From contig LNKV01000025.1 in NCBI GenBank assembly GCA_001465935.1, positions 267,609-331,608 of the forward strand: 64,000 bases of DNA, in the 5' to 3' direction. Shown here piece after piece: positions 1 through 12,263 of this stretch. This stretch comes from Clarireedia homoeocarpa (taxonomy: Eukaryota > Ascomycota > Leotiomycetes > Helotiales > Rutstroemiaceae). How positions within the stretch are numbered: the first letter of the stretch is position 1; each line of letters begins with the position of its first letter. The notes under the pieces were generated by a model that was given only the letters and a program-made list of their open reading frames with translations, was not told where the DNA came from and ran no database searches. Both the position numbers and the translations under genes were made by a program.

Positions 1-479
1 GCTGTCATTCCATCCCACGAAAAACCGAGATATAACGGAAGTTATGATACAACATTAATTTTCACCGCCCGTTCAAACAATAAAATCCCGCATAAACCTC
101 GTGAACGTGGAACGATATCCACGGAGCACTGTAACTGTGCAGTGTGTGCTTGGCCACGAACCGGAAGCTTAGATCAACAGAATTCAAAGGAACGGAAACA
201 GCTTGTTTAGGCAGGTAAGGTGAGCCGTGCACACGTTTCTCTGCACTGTGCAATCTTACACCACTAACACCTTTACAACTCCCAACCCCTCATTCTACGA
301 ATTGTCCAAGGAAAAATCTTATCTCTTGCCAATACCATAATAATACGGTAACTCCTTCGCCAAAGTGAGCGGATTGTTTTTTTTTTTAATCTCTTACACG
401 GGCGTTCGAGGTTACCGTTCTTTGGGATTCAACGGCGAGGAGGATTCCAGGCACTGAACTGTCTTGACGCTACGATACA
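1..479. other. Upstream flank without a recognised gene
   Basis: I see no coding region with splice logic or recognisable protein here. The last 150 bases hold a T-run near 380 and presumably include the promoter and leader of the membrane protein gene that starts at 480. Confidence 0.4.
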
Positions 480-1223
480 ATGACGAGAGTTATTGTTTAC
501 AGCGCCGCTCTGGTGGCGTTTATCGCTGGTAAGGCACTTGTCGCTTCTTCCTCTGCGGCGTCGATCATAATAAGAAGGATTAATTGCTAACCATGGCGAC
601 TGTCACTCACAGCAACGGCGATGACGTTCACATCCATTTTCATTCCAGACTGGATAACGTGGGATGTAGCAACCCCGGGCGGAGGCCATGTCACCAAGAC
701 GATTGGTCTTCACCGCAGCTACAACTCGCTGACGAATCGATATTCGCATTTCCCACAAGACGAGGATTGTCGAGGGCCAGATAGAGGATTCTGTTCGATG
801 TGGAGATCTGTAGGCTTCTTGATGTCGTTCGCGGCGGTCTTGGAATTAGTTACACTAGTGGCTTATGTTGTGATCATCCTGGGAGGGAAGCAAAAGAGGG
901 AGACGGGATGGAAAGTCCTCTGCTTCATGCTTGTATTGGTTGGAGTGGTGCAGGCAGCGAGTATGAGTATTGTGGTATGTTGTATTAAGGGACTGGATGG
1001 TGAAGGGCAATGGCTAATGACTAGAAATTAGGCATACCTTTACGACAACGATGAACAATTCTTCCCCGGTTGGAAGTTGGATAAGGGATGGATCCTTTGC
1101 ACCGTTAGTTGGTGCATTGCTATTGTATCCGCTGGATTCATCTCGATTTCTGCGTATGCCTTCCCTCCTGAAGCTGGCTACGAACTCATACCCAGTGAAC
1201 GATACGGAGGAATCTCTGGATAA
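480..1223 (+). CDS. Four-helix (claudin/SUR7-like topology) membrane protein
   Basis: Three exons join in one frame: 480-528, 649-974 and 1032-1223, giving 188 residues. Intron 1 has donor GTAAGG and a TGCTAAC branch site; intron 2 has donor GTATGT and CTAATGACTAG near its end. The protein has an N-terminal hydrophobic segment (about residues 4-16), an extracytoplasmic-type loop with two cysteines (DCRG...FCSMW), then three membrane helices at about 70-93, 102-124 and 146-168, and a short polar tail. This is the topology of claudin/SUR7/PalI-type fungal membrane proteins, but I do not see a diagnostic motif of any one of these families, so the function is unknown. The start chosen is the only ATG that feeds the first helix into the donor in frame. 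A plasma-membrane location is inference. Confidence 0.75.
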
Positions 1224-2569
1224 GCCATTACAACACGTCTACGGCTCTAGTATTCTGAACTTTTTCTGTCGGTTTCTATACGACCCCACAATACAGTATG
1301 GTTCTTTGCAAGGTGATATGGGTGGAAATGGGTTGGTTTTCTTCTGCATGATTATGATGACGATGATATCTTGGGCTGGAGCATTTGGAGTGGCTGTATG
1401 AATGAATCTATGCGTATATGATTGATGGATTTTTAATGTAATGCATACATGCTCCAAGCTTGGGCAGTTAGAATGTCCAAATCACTTTTACTTTAAGTTC
1501 TCGTTCGCGATTCTTTTTGGATGTCTAGGACATTACATCTCGATCAACTTTCCAAAAGCAATTCTGTCCACCGCGCGAGCCACCTTACGTCACTCGTACG
1601 TAGTCCATCTTACACTGACGGCAGCTAGTAGCACTGGCTCAATCCTGGCTAAGTCAGTCTTGAACTCTAAATAACTACCAACTTCGCTCTTAACATTGTG
1701 CTGCGAAACCAACTGCTCAGCATGTCGTATGTCCTTACAACCTCCAGTTCTCATCCCCCCTGATCCACATCCCAAAATTCGGCTTCCCCGTCAACTTTTT
1801 CCTGTACCCGCTGTATCACTTTCCCTCCTCTTTTCCCCTCTCGCTCCCATATACCATTTTCAGCAAGCACAACCAACTTATTCGCTGCACACTTGACGAT
1901 ATCATCTAATGTCAGCTCTATGCCACCTCTCCCATTCAACATGAGAATCATCATTATGTATGCACGATGCCGAGATGTGGTGAGCTCTCGTTCAACTAAC
2001 CTCGATGAAGCGTGCATCGTCACACAAGAAACAAGACGACCAGCGTATATGAATTGGCGGTGCAATAGAACTATCACACGCTAGATTAGGTGCGTTGTTG
2101 GCGATGGTAGACAGATAGAGAGCAGAGATGGAGGAATTTGATGAAGCGAAGTAGATAGGTTCATTTATGCTTGTAGGTTAGGGAAGAGGAGGGAGGATGA
2201 AGACTGGAGATAGAGAGGTAGGTAGGTACGTAGTAGGATAGCAACGGAGCAGTGGAAATAAACTTCTATGGTTCTTGACATAATTTTACCTAGATACCTA
2301 CTCGGACATAACACTGGATGAAGCCTTACTTACATATACGGAAGTGTTGAGGAAGACGAGTTCCGTAGCTGGGAGGACGAGGAGGAACAGGAAGATGGAT
2401 GGGCACGTGCACGCTCTAGGAGGAGCGATCGCACACTAGTCCTCGCTTACGCCAACTCATACCACCGTATGAGCAATGTCAAAGAGCAGGAAAACTTTAA
2501 CAAAGCGTAACTTCCGCAATTCTGAGTTGTTTTGAATAAGAGTTGGATTAGCCAAAAGCACAAACAAAA
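1224..2569. other. Intergenic, no supported gene
   Basis: About 1.3 kb between the membrane protein gene and the tRNA. It contains only short open frames; a minus-strand frame at 1751-2077 reads plausibly in its C-terminal half but has no homology I recognise and no splice partners. GTAGG/TAGG-rich simple sequence lies near 2150-2245. Confidence 0.4.
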
Positions 2570-2680
2570 GGTGTTTTGGCCGAGTGGTCTAAGGCGGTGG
2601 TTTTAAGTTATTCCGTTCCGTAGGGACGAATTTAAACACCATTATCGAGAGATGCGTGAGTTCGAACCTCACAGACACCA
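2570..2680 (+). tRNA. tRNA-Leu (anticodon TAA) with a 29-nt intron
   Basis: The acceptor stem GGTGTTT (2570-2576) pairs with AGACACC just before discriminator A at 2680. The D arm GGCCGAGTGGTCTAAGGC, a long type II variable arm and the T arm GTGAG-TTCGAAC-CTCAC are all present. The anticodon TAA is at 2604-2606 with T before and G after it. The anticodon stem GTGGT closes on ACCAT at 2638-2642 only after removal of an intron of about 29 nt (2608-2636) starting one base 3' of the anticodon, the normal nuclear tRNA intron position. The long variable arm and A discriminator fit leucine. A T-run follows at 2691-2697 and can serve as the Pol III terminator. Confidence 0.93.
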
Positions 2681-3200
2681 TGAATTTGATTTTTTTTGTT
2701 CTTACTTGAATTTTTTCTGTAAGTTTTTTTTATTCGTGTTGAAGGGACTTGGCAAGAGAAGAAGTTGTGTGAGTTTGGTGACGAAGTAGAGTGGCGTCAG
2801 TGGGGAGACGAGATAAGCATGAGGGAGATTTTTCTTTAGTTATGATTAGCGAGTTCGGGATGGGATTGCTTGGCATTTGCTTTGCAGCTGTTGTGGAGAG
2901 CTTCTTCTTGATGGAGAGCTTCTTCTTAATGGAGAATGCTATTACGAAAGATTGGCCTGCTTCAAACATGTTAGATCTGAATTTGTGGCTTGAGTGAGGT
3001 GTGGTCGAGGGTTCGGCTTATCGGTGGTCGAGGGGCAGCCTTAAACATTTCCGAGTAGATAGCGATATGCGGACTTTCACCTCATCCCTAACAGCATGCT
3101 TTCTTTCCTCCTTATACTCTTCACAATCACTTTTAACTTACCTTTCAATTCCTCTTTCTCTGCCCTTCCCATTTTGAGCATCACCATCATCTAATAAATC
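2681..3200. other. tRNA terminator and PhyH promoter/leader
   Basis: This holds the Pol III T-run after the tRNA, an 18-bp direct duplication at about 2899-2934 (GAGAGCTTCTTCTTGATG type), and a strongly pyrimidine-rich stretch at 3105-3180 just before the next start codon. CT-rich leaders of this kind are common upstream of fungal genes. No gene is supported. Confidence 0.4.
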
Positions 3201-4430
3201 ATGCCATCCGCCACCACGTCTTCGTCCGGTCTCACGCCAGAACAAATCTCCACGTTCAACAACGATGGCTACCTTATCATACCCGGCGCATTGGAAAAAG
3301 AGAAGGTAGAGGAATTACTAAAGGAGACGAGGGATATGCTGGATGGGTTTAGTTTGGAGGATCATCCAATGACGAAGTTCACGACGGGAGAGGGGGGTGG
3401 GAAGGAGGATGGTGAACATGTGGGTGATAGGTATTTTTTGGAGAGTGGGGATAAGGTTAGGTTTTTCTTTGAAGAGGGTAAGTTTGAGAGACTTTCTTTT
3501 TGCTTGCGCTAGGTGGAGGGATTGGGGCAAGGTGGAAGGGAGATGGAAGGAGAGAATTGTGACAAGGTTGGAGGAGAAGGGGGGAGTGGAAGTGGAATTG
3601 AGAAGAGGAGAGATGCGGGGTATGAACGAGGCGGGGAGTGTTAAAAGAAGAGGCGAAATGAGAACAGACTTGAAGATGAGAATAGCAATGAATTGAAATG
3701 ACTCAAATATATATCAATATGCGAAAGCTAACCACATCTCACAGACGCCCTCTCCTCCACCGGCGAACTCCTCAAACCCAAAAATCTCTCCATCAACAAG
3801 ATTGGCCACAGCCTTCACACGCTCTCTCCCCCCTTCGCTTCAATCTCCTCCCCCTACTCCTCACAAACTGACCACTCCCCTTCCACCATCGCCCGCTCCC
3901 TTGGTTTCCAATCCCCGCAAATTCTGCAATCCATGATCATCTGCAAAAACCCCGAAATCGGCGGCGCCGTCCCTCCGCACCAAGACTCCACCTTCCTCTA
4001 CACAGACCCGCCCAGCGCAGTGGGCTTCTGGTATGCGCTTGAGGATGCGACGCGCGAGAATGGGTGTTTGAGTTTTTGGAAGGGCAGCCATAAGTGGAGT
4101 GGGGTGGAGAGGAGGTTCGTGAGGCGGAAGGAGGGCGAGGGAACGGAGTTTGTAGGGAATGAGGGGAGGTGGTTTCCGAAGGGGGTGGAGGGAGGAGAGA
4201 AGGGGAGGGATGAGGTAGGGAAGGAGGGAGAGGGCAATTACGAGTTGGGTGAAGTGAAGGCGGGGGATTTGGTGCTAATTCATGGCAATTTATTGCATAA
4301 GAGTGAGAGGAATACGAGTAGTAAGGGAAGAATCATCTATACGTTTCATGTGATTGAAGGTGCGGAAGGGTGGGTTTACGATGAGAGGAATTGGTTGCAG
4401 CCGCCGGTTGGGGGGTTTACAAAGTTATAG
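3201..4430 (+). CDS. Phytanoyl-CoA dioxygenase (PhyH) family protein, PHYHD1-like
   Basis: Two exons, 3201-3477 and 3745-4430, join in frame through a 267-nt intron (GTAAGT...ACAG) to give 320 residues. The family consists of non-haem Fe(II)/2-oxoglutarate dioxygenases. The N-terminus carries the typical 'DGYLIIPGAL' opening. The iron-binding HxD is seen in PPHQDST (H about 171, D about 173); the third ligand is probably the histidine of LLHKSERN (about 277), followed by an Arg (about 288) suited to bind 2-oxoglutarate. The length and motif order resemble human PHYHD1 more than peroxisomal phytanoyl-CoA hydroxylase. I see no clear peroxisomal C-terminal tripeptide (it ends TKL). There is a Gly/Glu/Lys-rich insert at about residues 215-265. 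The substrate is unknown. The intron is unusually purine-rich and long for this window. Confidence 0.88.
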
Positions 4431-5136
4431 ACGCATCAACTGGTTGTCGTGTTGTTGTAGGCGGAACGGATACCGAGTAGATAAACTGGCTCAGGCGATA
4501 TCATCTAAATCGACTCATATCAAACTTCTACTCACTTAGTAGAGTAGTCATGCTCATCCATGCATTCTTTACATATATTATTTCTCAATTCCATGCGCTA
4601 AATTTGAAATTTATCTCAATGTAGGGTAATGTAATGTACTGTACAAATTTTGCATTTTCAATTTAGAATGTTCCCCTTTCCAGTCCTGTGCTTAGGGTCT
4701 TACCCATCCATCTCAACACCCACGACCATGATTGAGTAAAAAGGAAATGAAAAAAAAAAAAAAAAAATTGCGTTCGTCCCTTTTAGTAATTGAAGAAATA
4801 GACCAAAGAATTCGAGCACTGAAAAATGGGTAGGTAGGCCAAGGGTAGTCATTAGGCATCCCGATTTTGACTTCCGTCGTGTTTTGATGTAGGAAAGAGA
4901 GACTTGAGATGCGGTGGTAGGTAGACAGGAGTTTAGAAAGAGATTGAAGTTGTCGCGGAGTGGTGTGAAATTGTTCGAAGTGAAGATCGAGGTGTTGCGA
5001 ATAATGGTTGGCGTAGCAGAAAAGACTATATGAAAAGGCCATCATGATTGATAACCCCTCACGCCGTCCCAACAAACGGCCACAAGAAGAAGCCCACCAA
5101 AAAAAAAACACCAATCAACCCCAGAGCTCAACCACA
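4431..5136. other. Convergent 3' ends of PhyH and HRP1 genes
   Basis: No gene is supported. It contains an A-run at about 4749-4767 (a T-run on the minus strand) and AT-rich sequence with TATATA/TGTA motifs near 4570-4650, which suit polyadenylation signals for either gene. Confidence 0.4.
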
Positions 5137-8127
5137 TCAACCCCTAGCATAAGGATGGAAGCCCCTCGAGCCACCTCTTCCCCCACCCCTATAATTCGCT
5201 CCCGGCTTCCCCGCATTCTTCGGCCCCGTCGGCGCATTCGCAGGCGGCGCACTTTGCGGTCCAGGCGGTACGCTACCCCTCTGACTACCACCACCTCCAC
5301 CTCCTCTCCCGCCACCGAATCCACCTCTGCCTCCTCCTCCTCCTCCTCCACCACCTCCGCTACCCGGTTGTGGAACATCATCGTACATACCCTCCCAACT
5401 CGTCGGCCCTCCCATTCCGTAACCCTGTCCTTGCCCTCCATAACCAGATTGATCTCTCTGTGCTCTTCTCATCTGCTGCTGTTCGTATTTCTGCTGCTCG
5501 AACACCTGTTGCTCATATGCATTATAACCCGGCGTGCCCATTCTTCCGCCAGGGTTACTTCCTCCACCCGCGGCATAGTTCCCGCCACCGCCTCCACCGC
5601 CCATTGCTTGCATTTGTTGCATTTGCATCTGCTGCATTTGCTGCATCATCGCTGGGTTCATACCGGCCATTGCAGCACCAGGTGATTGAGGGCTCTGACT
5701 ACGGGCTCCTGCTCCGCCACCCATTTGCTGCTGCATTTGCTGCATCTGTTGCATCTGTGCCATTTGCGCCATCATCGCTGGATTCATACCTTGCATCCCG
5801 CCGGGCATGCCGCCACGGCCACCACCCATGGCCATTTGTTGTTGCATGAGAGCGAAGTATTGTTGCATGCGTTGCCAGTATTGGGCCATGAGCTGGGGAG
5901 TCATACCGCCGGGTGCCATCTGATTTCCTTGCTGCTGCTGTTGTTGCTGCTGGTTATTAGCATTTTGCGAGTCGTCGTTGAAATTGCCTCCTTTCTTGAA
6001 CCGACCACCGCGGTTGCTGCCTCGGGCTTCTTCTTCTTCTCGCATGTTGCCACGGGGTTGCGCTTTCTTGACTTCGATGGGTTTTCCGAGGATCTCAAGC
6101 GGGGAGTTAAGACATGCCTCCACGGCGGTTTCGCTGTCGAATGTGACGAAACCGAAACCGCGAGGACGTCCGGTATCTTTGTCCATCATGAGAGTAGCGT
6201 CGACGACTCGGCCGAATTGCATAAAGTACTCTTTGAAATCTTGTTCAGTGGCATCTTGGCTGACACCACCGACGAAGATCTTGCTCGTACGTTCTTGTTC
6301 ATCTCTAGGAATGGCGCGTTTGGGATCGATCTTGAAGTATGCATGTGAGCTTTTGTTCCGAGCTAGATAACAGGGTGAAGAAGGAGAAGAAGAGTGGGAC
6401 GAAAACTTGAAAGGAGAGAAAAATGAAGAGTTAGTTTGAGTTAGGAGATCGGGTCTTACGATTTTGCCATCTAGATAATGTTCCTTGACCATCACAATAT
6501 TGACTGTTCGTGCATCCTTGAACGTGAGAAATCCAAATCCACGAGATCGACCAGAGGCTCCATCTCGCATGACAGTGCACTCTAGTACTTCGCCGAATTG
6601 GGAGAAGTACTCTTTTAGCGATTCTGGGGGAAGTTAGTCATATGCAAAAAATGTTGGTACTAGCGGAATAGCTTATGGGTGTTCCTACGATCTGTTGTCT
6701 CCCAGTTCAAACCACCAATAAACATTTTCCTACAGACGTCGAAAATTAGCATAGCACTCATAAAATATCTATTAAGAGAATAGGCAAGGAAGGTATCCGT
6801 TGCGAGGATGTTTCGGCAAATATTGAAATGTTTCTGGGTTGGTTTCGAAATTTTCGGCAATGTATATTCCATCCACCATCCATCAGTTCCTTCTCCCCTC
6901 TGTACATGATTGGATGGCTGCTGGAGAACAGGCAAAAGAGCATTGGGTTCTATCGGATGTCGTGTGTGCCATATGATGGGTTCCTAGCGAGAATTTGCAT
7001 TCCAGGAAGAACACACACATCCAGAAATCCATCTTAACATATTGCCAAGGGAATCATGCAATAACGGTGGGAAGCATGGCACCATAAGATATCCAAGAAC
7101 AAGCGTGTCTTTTGCTATCGTGATGCTAGGTACTGTCGTCGGACCTATGAGCTATGGCCTATCTGTGTCCTCTGTTGCTCTATGAAGAATATCTCGACAA
7201 TAGGCTATGTAGTAGTGGTAGTAGTAGTAGTAGTAGGTCTGACTATGGCCGCTTGTGGATGGCGAATGTATGAGGTGTATACCCATCTCCAATTAAAAGA
7301 ATCTGCTTGTCCCATCCTCTTTTCCCGTTCTGGATTCTTCATGCGGCCTCTATCCACAGCGAAAGCTTGATTTCCAGACAGCACAACATCGAATCACGCG
7401 CTCAAGCACTTCCAGCAACCGTGTGAACCAATGTAGCTCCTCAAATCAATCCGCCATTCCCAACATCAGAATTATTCCAAGCCTCACATACTGCCTGTTC
7501 ACCTCCGCACCCCCCAGACCGCATTTTCTTCCCGTTAAATTCGAAGGGTTGACATCGACAGTTCACCTTGCGATATGCCATGTAGCAAGAGCTCCACAAA
7601 AGCTACGGAGCCACTATGTAGCAGTGAAGAGATGATAAAAATATAAAAAGAAAAATTGTGCAATCTTACCCATCTTCCTTGATTCCAGGTCCGTGTGCTT
7701 CGTGATTATTCGAAGTCCCATCATAACCACTGTCGTTATTATCATTTCCGCCGCCATTTCCATTACCAAGATTGAAATCTATTTCATCATCCATATCTTG
7801 TTCGCCATTATACATCTGCTGATCTGCATCTCCATTTCCGTTGTGTTCAGTTTCCTCAATGGGCTGCTCGACCTTCGACTCAACGACAGCTGGTTGAACA
7901 TTACTTTTAGCTGCAGTCTCGGCAGGTTTTGCGATATTATCATCTTCGGTATACCTAGCAGGATGGTTAGCTGAACTATTCGCGTTGTACGAAGAAAAAT
8001 GAACGGTGTGCGACCGCCAAAACACCTCAGAGACTTTGATCGACGTCATGAAAGAATGCGTCGGAACTTAGGGTGATACTCACAGGTCTGCAAAAAGATC
8101 CTCCTCAAAGTTCTCTGGTTCAGTCAT
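5137..8127 (-). CDS. HRP1: Nuclear polyadenylated RNA-binding protein Hrp1/Nab4 (CF IB)
   Basis: Five exons on the minus strand: 8127-8084, 7954-7670, 6729-6689, 6623-6460 and 6330-5137, giving 575 residues. An acidic, Asn/Gly-rich N-terminus (about 1-110) is followed by RRM1 with RNP2 MFIGGL and RNP1 RSRGFGFLTF, a KI-IDPKRAIPRDEQ linker typical of Hrp1, then RRM2 with RNP2 KIFVGG and RNP1 RPRGFGFVTF. The long C-terminal half is rich in Gln, Met and Gly with RGG-type repeats ending in HPYARG. In yeast this protein binds the AU-rich efficiency element of 3' UTRs, acts in mRNA cleavage/polyadenylation and shuttles with mRNA. Exon 3 is only 41 nt and intron 2 is about 940 nt, far longer than any other intron here. 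It is head-to-head with the Gyp1 gene. The low-complexity tail may allow condensation, which is inference. Confidence 0.93.
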
Positions 8128-8622
8128 GATGATTTGAGTTTTGGTTCTGTGCTCTTGTAAGTTGTATACAGCCTGAAGCGAAGATTCCCAGCCCTGCACA
8201 GTTGCAGTGAGGGTGCTTCGTTGTCTCAATTGTATTGATTAGTAAGAAATATTTGGTTTTGGCGTTTTGGCTGAAGAAAGATCGGGAGAAACGCGTTGCA
8301 GTTGATGGAGGAGAAATGAGTTTGTTGTTTATAAAGTGACGGCGTGGATGATCAAAAGGAGTTCAACTCCAGGTTGCTTGCAGAATCTCCCCCAATAAAT
8401 TGGTAACCTACCAGCGAGCCAGCTAGCGAGCTAGGTAGATTTTAGGCGCTAGTGATAGCGCACCTTGATTGAAGCTAGCGGGGAAGCCCCGCCTCATGCC
8501 GCGCCCGTACAATGCAATCGCACAGCTGTGAAGACATAAGAACAACTACAATAACACCATGTACCCAGGGTATGAAGAATAAATTCATAAGGTTTTGTAT
8601 TTCTCTATGAAGAACTGTCAAG
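8128..8622. promoter_or_regulatory. Shared intergenic region between divergent HRP1 and GYP1
   Basis: This 495-bp gap separates the two start codons of oppositely directed genes and must hold both promoters. It contains a GCTAGC/AGCGAGCCAGCTAGCGAG-rich patch at 8411-8485. No transcription-factor site can be assigned with confidence. Confidence 0.5.
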
Positions 8623-10804
8623 ATGTTTTCCTCTGCAAATGGCAATAAGAAGCCAGTTCAACAGGTATGCAAATATCCCATTTTACAGGTTGCACGGAAC
8701 GCGATAGACTGACTCGGGCTACTTTCTGCAGGAAATGGTTCAGGTTGGTCAGTTCAACCGCTCGCATTAATTCTCAAGATCTGCCTGTGCGCATGTGTTT
8801 GCATACTCAATGGTATTGCGCGCCCAGTGCTATGAAAAGTAGCTGACCTTTAGGAATCGCTTATAGAACGAGCTGAGTATGTTCACAACTGATACCTTCT
8901 GACTTTCGCCTTCACTGTCGTGGAAGCTTCAAACTGCGGCTCATAAGTTTCGGCCTCCTACTAACTTGTCTACAGATCGTCTTCGCCATTCTGGAGAGCC
9001 CGGGTATCTACTGGTCGCCGCGAAACATCACCCAAGAAGCAGGGTAGTGAGCCGGGACTCGTTGTAGGAGCCGGATACTCTCATGCCGACATCTTGAAGT
9101 TTGACAGCTTGCGAGTCTCCCAATCTTGCGACAAAAGCAGTGCGCTAACAACTAACAGGTCACTAGCTAACCCAACACGTCCAAAAACCCCTCCCGCTGG
9201 ATCCTCACATAGACACCGAAGTGACACCCCTTCGCAAGGGCGCAGCTCGGCAGGGATCTCCCCACCACCCATACGACGATCATACACGGACTTTCTCTCA
9301 AATACAAACAATGATTGGGCTGCAGATGATGAGGAGGAGGACGAGGATGAGGAATACGGATATGAGAACGATGATGGGGATGACTTTGGTCTGCCAAGTA
9401 TATCGAGTATGAAGCGGAAGAATCAGAGACGGTTGGAGAACACTTCTGTGGTTGACGACGGCACTCTTTCACCATGGCGCTCTACTTTTGGGGCGGACGC
9501 AATGGGGGGAGGATCGAGACGGCTATCCAACAGTGCAGACATTGCTATTGAAAGGCCAGCGCCAAGTTACCCTGGCGCAAAGAAGAGTGAAGGAAAGATA
9601 TTGCGCCCGCAGTACAAAGAAATCCTCCGAGACCCAGCAAACTCTCTTCACCTGATACATCATCCTGCAATACCTCCAAATGCAACACCCAAGGAAATAG
9701 AAGCCCATGGATCCAGGATATCACGGATAAACAAATTCAAAAAAATATTACAAGCTACTTCGATACCGTTGTCTGATCTGAGAGATGCTTCATGGAACGG
9801 CATACCAGAAGAAGTTCGTGCGATGACTTGGCAACTATTACTTGGATACCTGCCTACCAGCAGTGAGAGGCGCGTTGGTACACTAGAACGGAAGCGCAAG
9901 GAGTACTTGGACGGTGTACGGCAGGCATTCGAGAGAGGAGGTACTAGTTCCACGCCCACTGGCAAAGCAAGGGGACTTGATGAGGCCATCTGGCATCAAA
10001 TTAGTATTGATGTGCCGCGGACCAATCCTCACTTGGAACTTTATGGTTACGAAGCTACACAGCGATCTTTAGAAAGAATCCTCTACGTATGGGCAGTCCG
10101 ACATCCAGCGAGCGGATACGTGCAGGGAATCAATGATCTTGTCACTCCATTCTGGCAAGTTTTCCTCGGGACCTACATCGCAGATTCGGATGTAGAAAGT
10201 GGCATGGATCCAGGGCAATTGCCCAAAGCAGTTTTAGACGCAGTCGAGGCGGATTCATTTTGGTGTTTGACCAAACTTTTGGATGGTATTCAGGATAATT
10301 ACATATTTGCGCAACCAGGTATTCAACGTCAAGTAGCATCTCTCCGAGATCTAACGACGAGAATCGATGAGCCCTTAGCGAAACATCTCCAAGCCGAGGG
10401 CGTGGAGTTTATCCAGTTCAGTTTTAGGTGGATGAACTGTCTTCTTATGCGAGAAATTAGTGTCCAGAATACAATCAGGATGTGGGATACGTATATGGTT
10501 GGTTATGCAAACTCATTCCCACACGCGCCTCAATTACTAACATAAGACACAGGCTGAAGAACAAGGGTTTTCTGAATTCCACCTCTACGTGTGTCTCGCA
10601 TTTCTCGTCAAATGGTCGTCCAAGCTGCTGAAAATGGATTTCCAAGAAATTATGATGTTTCTTCAAGCACTGCCTACGCGCGATTGGACAGAAACAGATA
10701 TCAATATGTTGTTGGGGGAAGCTTTTGTTTGGCAGTCGCTTTTTAAGGGTTCGTCGTCGCATTTGAAGGGGCAGAGTAGCTCGACGAATTTGATTGGTAG
10801 CTGA
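8623..10804 (+). CDS. GYP1: Rab GTPase-activating protein, TBC domain (Gyp1-like)
   Basis: The best model has exons 8623-8664, 8854-8876 (23 nt), 8976-10497 and 10553-10804, giving 612 residues. The 23-nt exon is supported because it is flanked by TTTAG and GTATGT and is the length needed to restore frame. A further 12-nt exon near 8732 is possible. A disordered, acidic N-terminus precedes the TBC domain, which runs from about residue 250 to the end. It shows the arginine-finger motif (SIDVPRTNPH) and the glutamine-finger motif (SGYVQGINDL), then WMNCLLMRE and the Gyp1-type end FSEFHLYVC...FLQALPTRDWT. Gyp1 stimulates GTP hydrolysis by Ypt1 and other Rabs at the Golgi. The last intron uses the weak donor GTTGGT. 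Confident about family; the 5' exons are less sure. Confidence 0.88.
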
Positions 10805-11098
10805 CGTATGTATGTGTGTATGTGTATATGTGTGGCATGCATGGAGGGTTGGTTGATTAGAGATAACAAATGGGTTGGGTTATGCATTTATGAGATTATG
10901 ATATGCTGGTGCTGCGAGACAATTTGGATGATGAATGAAATCCTAGAAGAGGAAATGATAAAATGGGCCAATGGGGGTCAGAGGTGTATGCCAGGCACTC
11001 TCAACTCGCTTCCCAGATTCGAAGGTGCTTGAAAATCTTGGCGAAGACTTTCCTACTACTATCGTGGTTGAATTTGAGCATTGCATGGCGCATTGAAT

Positions 11099-12263
11099 TT
11101 AGATGCTCTCTGCCAATTGGGCCATGGTCAAATTGGAAGGGTCGGGTCTATCACTGGACAAAACTGTGGAACAAATCTGAGCCTTTTTACCCTTCTTGAA
11201 ATCATGCAGTTCTAGACCACACAAATGTTTTTCAAGATTCATCAGCTCAGTGTCAATAGCTTGTTTGACGCCATGAGTTGACCAGTGATGATACTCAAAA
11301 CCTTTGAAGGGCGATATCTTATCGCAAAGAGCAACAACATGAACCTTTCGAATCAAGCTGATCACGAATTCGAACGTCAGATCCGTATCGGAGAGGTCAG
11401 GCACAGGGAATATTCCTAAAGCTGTAGAGCTTTGCAGCAGAGTCCCGAGAACCATGCCACTACACTCGAATGCGTCCCTTCGCGGTGCTGTGCAATGATG
11501 CTTCCCAGTGTTGATCAGTGATGCAACTATGGAGTAAGCATCAGTAATGGCTGTTAACCTACGTTCCTGTATGGCATCTGCGGTGAAAGTCAGTTTAAAA
11601 CGCTATCTGGAAAGTTATCTACGTACCAATTACGCGATCAGGTATTGGAATGTCATCGCGGTCTTCACCAACCCTGCCACGGCTTTGTCGTTCTGCAATC
11701 TTGGTAACTTCTCGGAAGATGCGAGACTTTTCGAAGACCCAAGAAATGCTAAGCCATGTCTGAAGGTCATCGGTGAATTCTTCCGGTATTGTTGATTCGA
11801 GCAAAGAGATCCACCGATCCGACATTATCTCTACAGCCTCGTGTATTTGATATTTGTCCACAAGGGTAGAAATCCTAGAGAGAAGATCTAGATCTACTTC
11901 ACGAGGTACCTGCCTAGTGCGACCATGGATGATGTTTATCAATATGGCAAAAGCATGAGGGTCATCATCAGGAAGAGATATTTCGGCCTTGCCTGTAGAT
12001 CCAAATTCCAAACCCTCTTTGAAGTTCCCTTTTCGAAGCATAGCTTTGAAGACGGGCGAAGCAAGTTTCATATGTTTCGAGGAAACAAGCATACGTATTT
12101 CCTCTGTTGGGTAGAGCTCATGCGTCGAATTAAGTGCCTTTCCAGTGTCATCCCCCGCGATTTCGTTGTCTTGGAATTTGTCTTCCTTAGTAACATCTGC
12201 ATCTGATACTTGAGCAAGAACCAAGAGCAAGTCTCCCTCGGGATCGAAAGTTAGGAACTGCAT
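11099..12263 (-). CDS. BTB/POZ domain protein
   Basis: Exons 12263-11627, 11577-11563 (only 15 nt) and 11526-11099 join to 359 residues. The start MQFLTFDPEGDLLLVL, the block MLVSSKHMKLASPVFKAML, and the following 'DDPHAFAILINIIHGRTRQVP...LLSRISTLVDKYQIHEAVEIM' are the classic layout of fungal BTB proteins. These usually act as substrate adaptors for CUL3 ubiquitin ligases or as dimerising proteins of unknown role; here no other domain is seen. The 15-nt exon encodes about DAIQE, fits both flanking frames and has GTAGG/CAG borders. An open frame continuing upstream to 12399 lies in another frame and is interrupted by an intron-like CTACTGAAC...GCAG, so a longer N-terminus cannot be excluded. 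The gene is head-to-head with the DUF3253 gene. Confidence 0.8.

Noticed and set aside
1751..2077. Minus-strand open frame of 108 codons
   Set aside because: The second half reads protein-like, but there is no domain, no supporting splice sites and no compositional signal; left as intergenic.
5044..6348. Plus-strand Ser/His/Leu-rich open frames over the HRP1 gene
   Set aside because: They are shadows of the Gln/Met/Gly codon repeats of HRP1 on the opposite strand.
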